The position numbers and the translations under genes are program-made. A DNA stretch of 64,000 nt from an uncultured Caulobacterales bacterium (GTDB taxonomy: Bacteria > Pseudomonadota > Alphaproteobacteria > Caulobacterales > Caulobacteraceae): NCBI GenBank assembly GCA_903837135.1, contig CAILTK010000067.1, positions 1 to 64,000 of the forward strand, given 5' to 3'. The notes under the pieces were generated by a model that was given only the letters and a program-made list of their open reading frames with translations, was not told the origin of the DNA and searched no databases. Of this stretch, positions 56,268-64,000 are shown piece after piece (the stretch's first letter is position 1; each line of letters begins with the position of its first letter).

Positions 56268-59072
56268 ATGGGGGGATTGGTGTTGCGCACGGTTCTTGGA
56301 CTGATGCTCCTGCTAGGGGCCGCGCCCGCCTGGGCGACGGAGACGCCCCGCTATGAACCCGCCCCGTCGTGGATCCTGCCCGCTCCCCCCGTGAAGCCAG
56401 GCGGCGCGGCGCTGCCGATGTTCGCGGTGATGGATCAGCAGACCCGTATCGCCGATGGCGTGGTGTGGAGCTATCGCGAGCTCGGGTCGCGGGCGATTTC
56501 GGCCGATGCGCTGGCGCGGATGGGTACGCTGACCCTCAACTGGCAGCCATTTCACGGCGACCTCATCGTCCACCGCGTCGAGATCATCCGCGACGGCCAG
56601 CATATCGACGTTCTCAAGGCCGGCCAGAAATTCAACGTCATCCGGCGCGAGCAGGGACTCGAGAACCTCGAGATGAACGGGATCCTGACCGCCACCTTGC
56701 AGGTCGAGGGCCTGCGGGTCGGCGACGTCCTGGACGTGGCCTACTCGGTGTCGGTGAAGGATCCGGCCCTGAGGGGCGGCGTGCAAGCCAGCGCCGTGGC
56801 CCTGACGGAGCCGTTCAAGGTGGACTTTTCCCGCGCGCGGATGATCTGGCCGGTCGGCGCCGCGATCCGGTGGAAAGCCTACCCCGTCGGCCTCAAGGCG
56901 GTGGAGAGCGAGACCTCGGGCTGGCGCGAGCTGAACTTCGCCCTGCCCGGGCCCAAACAGCCCGACATGCCCCCGGATGCGCCCGCGCGCTTCGAGCCGA
57001 TTCCGCTGATCGAGGCCAGCAGTTTCAGCGACTGGGCGGCGGTGTCGGCGGTGTTCGCGCCCCTCTATCAGACCAAGGGGCTGATCGCCGCCGGCGGGCC
57101 CTTGGCGCAGGAAGCGGCGAGGATCCGCGCCGCCGAGAGCGACCCGAAGCGTCGGACCGCCGCGGCGCTCGCCCTGGTGCAGGACCGGGTGCGCTATTTC
57201 GCCGACGGCATGAACGGCGGCAACTACACGCCGCAGGCGCCCGAGCGGACCTGGTCGGCCGGCTACGGCGACTGCAAGGCCAAGACCCTGCTGCTTCTGG
57301 CCCTGCTGCACGCCCTCGACATCGACGCCGAGCCGGTCCTGGCCAGCATCGGCCAGGGCGAACTCGTCGCCGTCCGCCTGCCGGCGCCGGAGGCCTTCAA
57401 CCATGTCTTCGTCCACGCGAAGGTCGACGGCGAGGACCTGTGGCTGGACGGCACCGGACGCGGCGCCCGGCTCGAGGATATGAACGATCCGCCCCCGTTC
57501 CGCTCGGTGCTGCCGGTGAGGACCGGCGGCGCGGCCCTGCTCGAGCTCCCGCAGCGCGCGCCTTCCAGGCCGACGCGCACCGTCGCCATCGATATCGACC
57601 AGAGCGCGGCGATCGGCCTCTCCGCCCCCTTCTCCGCGACCGTCAGACTGCGCGGCGGCGACGCCGACGCGCTCCGCAACTTCGCCGCCCAGCTCGACAA
57701 CGAACATCTGCTGCCGCTGGCGCTGATGACCCTCGCCGGGGCCGCCGGGGCCAACGCGGAGCCGGTGACGCAGACCTTCGCCTTCGACGCCGCGAACGGC
57801 ACGGCGACGATCACCGTCACCGGCATCGCCCGCCCCGCCTGGAAACGCCAGGACCACGCCTATCGCCTGCGGCCGGCCGGCGAGAGCGTGAGCTTCGCGC
57901 TCAACAGCAATCGCTCCCGGCCGGCGTGGAAGGACATACCGGTGGCGACCGGGGCGCCGGGCCGCACGCTGATCACCACCCGCCTGCATCTTCCCGACGG
58001 CGGCCGGGGCGTCAGCCTCGAGGGCGACGCGGCGCTGGATCTCACCGTGGCCGGTCGGACCTACGTGCGAAAGGCGACCCTGGCCGGCGATCTTCTGACC
58101 ATCGAAGAACAGCACATCACCACCGGCGCGGAACTGCCGGCGGCCGAGCTGCCGGCGGCGCGGGCCAAGCTCGCGGCCGCGCAGGGGCGGACCTTGCGCC
58201 TGTCCACCAGCGCCGGCTATCCGCCGATCTACAAGCAGGCCGCCGCCGCCCAGCGCGCCCACAAGCTCGACAGGCTGGCCGCCCTCTACGCCGCCCTCAT
58301 CGCCGTCAAGCCCGACGATGCGATCCGCTATCGCAACCGGGCGCTGTTCTACGAGAACAGCTTCCAGTGGAGCCTGGCCCTCGCCGACCTCGACAAGGCG
58401 GTATCGCTGGATGGCGGCGTCGCCACCCTGCTCGACCGCGCCGCCCTGCTGGAGCGGATCGGGGAAAAGCAGAAGGCGGCCGCCGACTACCGGGCCGCCC
58501 TCGGGATCGATCCCGCCTCCAGGCCGGCGCTCACGCTTCTTGGCCTGCTCGAGGTCGACGCCGGACGAAAGGCCGAGGCCCTCGCGCCGATCGAGGAGCA
58601 CGTGGCGAACGCCGACGACGACAAGCCGGACTGGCTGATGGCCAAGGCGCTGCTGATGGCCCGGAGCGGCGACGCCGACGGCGCTCTGGCGGCGATGGAC
58701 GAGGCCATCGCCGTCAAGCCGACCAACGCCGGCTTTCTCAACGAGCGCTGCTGGATCAGGGCGACCCTGGCCTTGCAACTCGAGGGCGCCCTCCAGGACT
58801 GCACGCGCGCCAACGAACTCTCGGAGAACAACGCGTCCTCCCTCGACAGTCGCGCGCTGGTCTACTTCCGCCTGAACCGGCTCGACGAGGCCCTGGTGGA
58901 CATCGACGCCGCCCTGGACCGCCGGCCGGAGTCCGCGGCCTCCCTGTACCTGCGCGCGGCGATCGAGCGACGGCTGGGCAAGGGGCGCGACGCCGACGCG
59001 GACGCGGCGGACGCGCGCCTGATTTCACCGCATATCGACGAGGAATACGCGCGATGGAACATCAAAGCCTGA
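56268..59072 (+). CDS. DUF3857/transglutaminase-like protein with C-terminal TPRs
   Basis: DUF3857-like N-terminal region; transglutaminase core GYGDCKAKTLLLLALLHAL; TPR array ALADLDKAVSLDGG...; signal peptide. Confidence 0.9.
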   Translation: MGGLVLRTVLGLMLLLGAAPAWATETPRYEPAPSWILPAPPVKPGGAALPMFAVMDQQTRIADGVVWSYRELGSRAISADALARMGTLTLNWQPFHGDLIVHRVEIIRDGQHIDVLKAGQKFNVIRREQGLENLEMNGILTATLQVEGLRVGDVLDVAYSVSVKDPALRGGVQASAVALTEPFKVDFSRARMIWPVGAAIRWKAYPVGLKAVESETSGWRELNFALPGPKQPDMPPDAPARFEPIPLIEASSFSDWAAVSAVFAPLYQTKGLIAAGGPLAQEAARIRAAESDPKRRTAAALALVQDRVRYFADGMNGGNYTPQAPERTWSAGYGDCKAKTLLLLALLHALDIDAEPVLASIGQGELVAVRLPAPEAFNHVFVHAKVDGEDLWLDGTGRGARLEDMNDPPPFRSVLPVRTGGAALLELPQRAPSRPTRTVAIDIDQSAAIGLSAPFSATVRLRGGDADALRNFAAQLDNEHLLPLALMTLAGAAGANAEPVTQTFAFDAANGTATITVTGIARPAWKRQDHAYRLRPAGESVSFALNSNRSRPAWKDIPVATGAPGRTLITTRLHLPDGGRGVSLEGDAALDLTVAGRTYVRKATLAGDLLTIEEQHITTGAELPAAELPAARAKLAAAQGRTLRLSTSAGYPPIYKQAAAAQRAHKLDRLAALYAALIAVKPDDAIRYRNRALFYENSFQWSLALADLDKAVSLDGGVATLLDRAALLERIGEKQKAAADYRAALGIDPASRPALTLLGLLEVDAGRKAEALAPIEEHVANADDDKPDWLMAKALLMARSGDADGALAAMDEAIAVKPTNAGFLNERCWIRATLALQLEGALQDCTRANELSENNASSLDSRALVYFRLNRLDEALVDIDAALDRRPESAASLYLRAAIERRLGKGRDADADAADARLISPHIDEEYARWNIKA

Positions 59073-59679
59073 CGCCGGCTCGGGCCGCGACAAGAGCGTG
59101 AAGCCGTCCGTCGGCCTTGATCGTGACCAGCAAGAGCGCGAAGGCGTCGGCGTCCGTCACGCCGGCGTTTCGGGCGAGGCGCACGAGCAAGTCTCGTTCG
59201 CTCGCGGAAACCTCGGTCGGAGGTATGCTCGCGCCCAGCTTCTTGCGCAGGGCGTCGGGCATTCGGCTTTCGATCCGGTCGACGGCCTTTGCGGTCAGAC
59301 CGTATTTTCGAGCAAGTTGATGCGCACTCCACGTCTGCGCGTCCCTGGCGCTGATCAACCATCCCGCTTGAAACGCCTCGGCGTTCCCGGCGACATGGCA
59401 AGTCGCAAGGATCGCTCGCCGTGTCGGGAGGTCGAGGTCCAGTCGATGCGTCGGCAGCTCACGCAGGGTGCGGGCCTCGAGCCAATGGCTTCGGACGCCG
59501 GCCGGCACGGCGCTCCAGATACAGTCGGCCTTGGACCTTGATACCGGCGGAAGCCTGTACGCCTGCTGCGCAAGCGCGGCATCGCCGAGAGCGGCGGAGA
59601 CGGGATCGGCCGCGAAGAGAACACTCACCGCCAAACACGCCGCGTAGGTCTGCAGCGGACCGACCCGACGAGCGCCCAT
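59062..59679 (-). CDS. Hypothetical secreted protein
   Basis: 205-aa ORF with signal peptide (LQTYAACLAVSVLFAADPVSA); convergent, 11-bp overlap with the DUF3857 gene. Confidence 0.6.
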   Translation of the reverse strand: MGARRVGPLQTYAACLAVSVLFAADPVSAALGDAALAQQAYRLPPVSRSKADCIWSAVPAGVRSHWLEARTLRELPTHRLDLDLPTRRAILATCHVAGNAEAFQAGWLISARDAQTWSAHQLARKYGLTAKAVDRIESRMPDALRKKLGASIPPTEVSASERDLLVRLARNAGVTDADAFALLLVTIKADGRLHALVAARAGVRL

Positions 59680-59684
59680 GCGTT

Positions 59685-61505
59685 CTACGCCGCGTCGACG
59701 AAGGCGGCGCCCGGCTCCGCGGCCACGCGCACCCCGCCCCAGCGCGCGATGGTCTCAATCAGGGCCGGCAGGACGATCGGCTTGGCCAGATGGTCGTTCA
59801 TGCCGGCCTGGGCGCTGGTCAGCACGTGCTCGGCGAGCACATTGGCGCTGAGGGCGATGATCGGCGTCGTGGCGTTGACGGTGTTGGAGCGGCGAAGGGC
59901 GCGGGCGGCGGTGAAACCATCCATGCCCGGCATCTGCAGGTCCATCAGGATGAGGTCGAAGGCGCCGGTCGCGGCCTGCTGCAGGGCGCTCGCGCCGCTG
60001 TCGGCCTCGGTCACCCGGTGGCCGACCGCCTCCAGCAGGGCCCGGATCAGTTCGCGGTTCACGTCGAGATCGTCGACCACCAGGATGGCCTGCGACGAGA
60101 GGGCTTCGGCCTCAGCGTCGCCGCGCGGTGCGGCGCGGACCCCAAGATCGCCGTCGAAGGCGGGCGCCCGCACCTCGAACGAGAAGGTCGAGCCGACGCC
60201 GATGGCCGAAACGACGCGAACCTCGCCGCCCATCAGCTCCGCCAGGCTCTTGCAGATCGACAGGCCGAGGCCCGTCCCGCCGTAGCGGCGGCTGACCGAC
60301 CCGTCGGCCTGGGTGAAGCGGGCGAACAGCCGCTCGAGCGTGTCCGGCGCAATGCCCTCGCCCGTGTCGGCGACGGAGACCTGCAGAACCTCGCGCGCGG
60401 TGTCATAGCCCACCGACACCTGGATCGATCCGGCGCGGGTGAACTTGAGCGCGTTGCTCATCAGATTGGCCAGGATCTGGCGCAGGCGGGCGGCGTCCGC
60501 GTCGACCATGGCCGGAACCCCGGGGGCCATGGTCGCGCCGAGCGCCAGGCCCTTGGCCGCCGCCTGTTCGTCGAACAGGGCAAGGTTGTCCTCGAAGAAG
60601 GCCGCCACGTCGAAGGGATGCGGGTCGAGCTCCAGCCGTCCGGCGTCCAGCTTGGAGAAATCGAGGATGTCGTTGACCACCGCGAGCAGGCCCGCGCCGC
60701 TGGTCTGGATGCGGCGGACGTGGGTCCGCGCCTGCTCGGGCAGGCCGGGGTATTCGCTGAGCAGGCCCGTAAAGCCGATGATTCCGGTCAGCGGGGTGCG
60801 GATCTCATGGCTCATGTTGGCGAGGAATTCGGCCTTGGCCTCCGCGGCCGCCTCGGCCGCCTTGCGCCCTTCCAGGATCCGGCGGCGGCTCTCCGAAAGA
60901 TCGCGCTCGAGCGTCTTGAACAGCAGGGCGACCAGCAGGGGCGCGGCCAGCACGGTGAGGACCGCCCCCGGGCGGTTCAGCTGCAGGAAGTGCACCACCG
61001 CCGGGGTTACCGCGAACGCCACCGCGAGCATCATCGGCGACAGATTGATCAGCAGTCGACTCGAGGCGGCGTAATCGCGCACCAGGATCTTGAACATCAC
61101 CATCCCGAACAGGGTGGTGGCGAACACCTTTTCCGAGAGGTTGGGCAGGTTGATCAGGTAGAAGGCGGCGGCGGCGTAGCCGCAGCTGGTGAGCAGTTGA
61201 CCGGCCTGCACGATGCGGTCGCTCGCGCCGCGTCGCCCCGCCGCCAAGTCCCAGGGACGCTCGACGAGGACGAGGCCGATCATCACCACCAGCCACACCG
61301 ACGGCAGGAGCCAGCCGGCGGCCGGAGCCGCGGCGGCGAACACGATGCCGGGCGCGAGATAGCGCGACGCCAGAGCCCAGCGATTGACCGGGGCGCCCGG
61401 CTCGAGGCCCGCCGCCGCGCCGCCGCCGGAGGCCGAGACCAGCCGACGGGCCAACCCGATCGTTGAACGATGAACCGGGTTCAGCGGGTCGAGGCGCAGG
61501 GTCAT
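59685..61505 (-). CDS. Hybrid sensor histidine kinase/response regulator
   Basis: [24 protein letters not shown] box; [22 protein letters not shown]-terminal receiver [17 protein letters not shown]...[14 protein letters not shown]. Confidence 0.95.
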   Translation of the reverse strand: MTLRLDPLNPVHRSTIGLARRLVSASGGGAAAGLEPGAPVNRWALASRYLAPGIVFAAAAPAAGWLLPSVWLVVMIGLVLVERPWDLAAGRRGASDRIVQAGQLLTSCGYAAAAFYLINLPNLSEKVFATTLFGMVMFKILVRDYAASSRLLINLSPMMLAVAFAVTPAVVHFLQLNRPGAVLTVLAAPLLVALLFKTLERDLSESRRRILEGRKAAEAAAEAKAEFLANMSHEIRTPLTGIIGFTGLLSEYPGLPEQARTHVRRIQTSGAGLLAVVNDILDFSKLDAGRLELDPHPFDVAAFFEDNLALFDEQAAAKGLALGATMAPGVPAMVDADAARLRQILANLMSNALKFTRAGSIQVSVGYDTAREVLQVSVADTGEGIAPDTLERLFARFTQADGSVSRRYGGTGLGLSICKSLAELMGGEVRVVSAIGVGSTFSFEVRAPAFDGDLGVRAAPRGDAEAEALSSQAILVVDDLDVNRELIRALLEAVGHRVTEADSGASALQQAATGAFDLILMDLQMPGMDGFTAARALRRSNTVNATTPIIALSANVLAEHVLTSAQAGMNDHLAKPIVLPALIETIARWGGVRVAAEPGAAFVDAA

Positions 61506-61674
61506 GAAATGTCCGACCGCGCGCTCGCGGGACGCCCCCGGGGCCGCAGCCCTGCTTCACGATCGGTTACTGACGCCACGACGTGCCTGCTCTCCAAAGC
61601 CAAGCTGCGTCTATCCCCGAGGACTGAAGGTTCGGTTAGCGTCGGCCGTGGCCGCGCCGCCCCAGCCGGCCGCC

Positions 61675-61998
61675 TCAGCCCTGGGTCTTGATGTCTTCGC
61701 GGGCCTGGGCGAGCTGGCGGTCCATCTCGGTGCGGATGGCGCTGTCGGTGACCTGCACGCCCGAGGCGGTCAGATCGTTGTGGAGCTTGCGGAACACGTC
61801 CTCGTCGCCCGGCTCCTTCAGGTCCTCGCGCACGATCGAGTCGGCGTAGTCGGACAGAGCCTGGCCTTCGAGGCCCATCAGCTTGCCGGCCCACTCGCCC
61901 ACCTTGCGGTCGCGCCGCGCGATCGCCTTGAACTCGAGCGCCTGCTCGAGGGCGAAATTCGCCTCGAACGCCCGCTCGCGCTCATCGAAGGTGGTCAT
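61675..61998 (-). CDS. DUF1476 protein (alphaproteobacterial F1-ATPase inhibitor zeta-subunit family)
   Basis: [43 protein letters not shown]. Confidence 0.93.
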   Translation of the reverse strand: MTTFDERERAFEANFALEQALEFKAIARRDRKVGEWAGKLMGLEGQALSDYADSIVREDLKEPGDEDVFRKLHNDLTASGVQVTDSAIRTEMDRQLAQAREDIKTQG

Positions 61999-62055
61999 GC
62001 GGGGAATCTCCTGGCAGCCGATGAAGCGCGCAAAGGCCACGCTTCGGGCGGCAAA

Positions 62056-63069
62056 TCAAGCTTGCGGATCGCCCCATCTGAAGTCCTCCACGTCGTGGAA
62101 ACGACCATAGTCGATGATCCGCCGTCCGTCCTCATCATAGATGATGACGTCGGCGAAGCGCTTATCCCACAGGATATCCTCGGGGAGATAGGCGTAGCGG
62201 GCGTGAATGCGCTGGGCGAAGGTTTCGTCGATGCCCGACAGGATGACGATGAGCTGCAGCCCCTCCTCGTCCATGCTCTCGAGGGTCTCGCCGTAGAGCG
62301 GGCTCGTCTCGTCGATCACATGCATGATCGCCCAGGTCAGGGCGAACAGGGGCGTGCGCGAGCGGGTCACCTTGAGGTCCTCGAAGCGGCGCATCACCTG
62401 CCCTTCGGCGGTCCGCTTCTGCTTGGTGACGGTGAGGGTGACCTCGGCCTCGAGGATCTGGTTGGCCCGCTCGTTGGCGGCGCGCAGCATCAGGGTCCTC
62501 TGCCCTTCGTAGCGGACGATCAGGACGTTCTTGGAGAACACCACCCGCGCGGTCGGCCGCGAGACCCGCGCGAAGATGACCCCGGTGGCGACGGCCACGA
62601 AGCTCAGGCCGAGGAAGTTCTCCGCCGTCATCACGCAGTTGGCGTAGAGGTCCCGCGGCGACAGGGCGCCGTAGCCGATCGTGCCGATGGTCTCCACGCT
62701 GAAGAAGAAGGCGTCGGCGAAGGACCCCGGCCGGGCATGTTCGATCCCGTGCGGGTCGACCAGGTAGAGACAGGCGAACAGGGTGTTGAGGCCGAGATAG
62801 ACGCCGAGGCCGATGGCGGCGAACAGCGGCCAGGAAGTGGTGAGCAGCCAGTGGTAAAGGTCGCGCGCGCTGCGATGCCGGTTGCGGATCTGCACAGAAT
62901 TCTGGCCGGTGAACCAGCGCGGCATACTGGCCATGCGCGGCGGACCGGCCGGACTGCCCGGAGAGCCGGGCATGGCCGAGCCGAGCCGGTCGGCCGCCTC
63001 GACGTCGGCGTCGATCCCGGCCTGGTCCATCGCCTCGGTCATCATTTCGGGCATGGCGTCGTCGGCCAA
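62056..63069 (-). CDS. KirBac-type inward rectifier K+ channel
   Basis: Pore [29 protein letters not shown] with TIGYG filter; cytoplasmic Kir-like C-terminal domain ([43 protein letters not shown]). Confidence 0.92.
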   Translation of the reverse strand: MADDAMPEMMTEAMDQAGIDADVEAADRLGSAMPGSPGSPAGPPRMASMPRWFTGQNSVQIRNRHRSARDLYHWLLTTSWPLFAAIGLGVYLGLNTLFACLYLVDPHGIEHARPGSFADAFFFSVETIGTIGYGALSPRDLYANCVMTAENFLGLSFVAVATGVIFARVSRPTARVVFSKNVLIVRYEGQRTLMLRAANERANQILEAEVTLTVTKQKRTAEGQVMRRFEDLKVTRSRTPLFALTWAIMHVIDETSPLYGETLESMDEEGLQLIVILSGIDETFAQRIHARYAYLPEDILWDKRFADVIIYDEDGRRIIDYGRFHDVEDFRWGDPQA

Positions 63070-63189
63070 TCGCGGCGCTCCTGTCTGCGATATTTCTTTA
63101 CAGCCCTCTTAGCCTTATATCGAGCGGGTGCGATCGCCGGATTCGCGGGTTCCACCCGCACGCCCTCCCGGCCCGCCCACGAGGACACC

Positions 63190-63945
63190 ATGACCCGTCG
63201 CAAGAAGATCTATGAGGGCAAGGCCAAGATCCTTTACGAAGGACCCGAGCCTGGCACGTTGATCCAGTACTTCAAGGACGACGCCACCGCGTTCAACGCC
63301 CAGAAGAAGGCCGTGCTCGAAGGCAAGGGCGTCATCAACAATCGGATCTCCGAATATGTGATGACGCGGCTGAACGCCATCGGCGTGCACAACCATTTCA
63401 TCAAGCGCCTGAACCTGCGCGAGCAGCTGATCAAGGAGGTGGAGATCATCCCGCTGGAGGTGGTCTGCCGCAATGTGGCGGCCGGCTCGCTGTCCACCCG
63501 GCTCGGCATCCCCGAGGGCCAGGTGCTGCCGCGCTCGATCATCGAGTTCTACTACAAGCGCGACTACCTCAACGACCCCCTGGTCACCGAAGAGCACATC
63601 ACCGCCTTCAACTGGGCCGCCACCCAGGAGATCGACGACATCCTGGCCACCACCCTGCGCGTCAACGACTTCCTGTCGGGCATGTTCGGCGCGATCGGCA
63701 TCACCCTGGTGGACTTCAAGATCGAGTTCGGCCGGGTGTGGGAGGGCGATTTCAGCCGGGTCATCCTGGCCGACGAGATCAGCCCGGACAGCTGCCGGCT
63801 GTGGGACTCCACCACCAACGAGAAGCTCGACAAGGACCGCTTCCGTCGCGACCTCGGCAATGTGATCGAGAGCTATACCGAAGTGGCCCGCCGGCTCGGC
63901 ATCATGAACGAGATGCCGACGGTGATCCAGGGCGGCAAGGGCTGA
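63190..63945 (+). CDS. purC: Phosphoribosylaminoimidazole-succinocarboxamide synthase
   Basis: [65 protein letters not shown]. Confidence 0.97.
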   Translation: MTRRKKIYEGKAKILYEGPEPGTLIQYFKDDATAFNAQKKAVLEGKGVINNRISEYVMTRLNAIGVHNHFIKRLNLREQLIKEVEIIPLEVVCRNVAAGSLSTRLGIPEGQVLPRSIIEFYYKRDYLNDPLVTEEHITAFNWAATQEIDDILATTLRVNDFLSGMFGAIGITLVDFKIEFGRVWEGDFSRVILADEISPDSCRLWDSTTNEKLDKDRFRRDLGNVIESYTEVARRLGIMNEMPTVIQGGKG

Positions 63946-63955
63946 GGGTGAGCGC

Positions 63956-64000
63956 ATGAAGGTCAAGGTCGAAGTCTTCCTCAAGCCGGGCGTGCTCGAC
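63956..64000 (+). CDS. purS: PurS (FGAM synthase subunit), truncated by window end
   Basis: MKVKVEVFLKPGVLD directly downstream of purC. Confidence 0.85.
   Translation, partial: MKVKVEVFLKPGVLD

Noticed and set aside
56313-58778. 821-aa minus-strand ORF over the DUF3857/TPR gene
   Set aside because: Antisense shadow ORF; the plus frame has transglutaminase and TPR motifs.

Overview
GC-rich, gene-dense alphaproteobacterial chromosome, most likely Caulobacteraceae (PopZ/DUF2497 ortholog, adjacent TolC and PCMT-like genes, MucR-type regulator, purB/DUF1476/purC/purS order). Taxonomy is inferred from protein content only. The window runs from a 5'-truncated recA to the first codons of purS. Most of it is ordinary core genome: ETF-QO, UDG, lytic transglycosylase, valS, popZ, tolC, clpP, tig, infA, hpd, coq7, purB and purC. 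It also has a four-gene efflux operon, several signalling proteins and three intact tRNAs (Cys, Asn, Leu). The main accessory region is about 41.7-45.4 kb. There, a 5'-half tRNA-Leu remnant and an intact tRNA-Leu(TAG) carry an exact 89-bp direct repeat that ends at the anticodon stem. The repeat brackets a roughly 2.9-kb, lower-GC islet containing a frameshifted ORF, an uncharacterised protein with a possible PD-(D/E)XK-like pattern, a 25-bp inverted-repeat structure and a HigBA-type toxin-antitoxin module with a palindromic operator. No integrase is present. Other leads are two FNR/FixK-type boxes (TTGAN6TCAA) upstream of the efflux operon and a universal stress protein gene, a possible IPTL-CTERM-like sorting signal next to a large secreted SGNH protein, several dispersed palindromic repeat families, and proteins with internal repeats. 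All family calls come from reading the translations; no database search was run.
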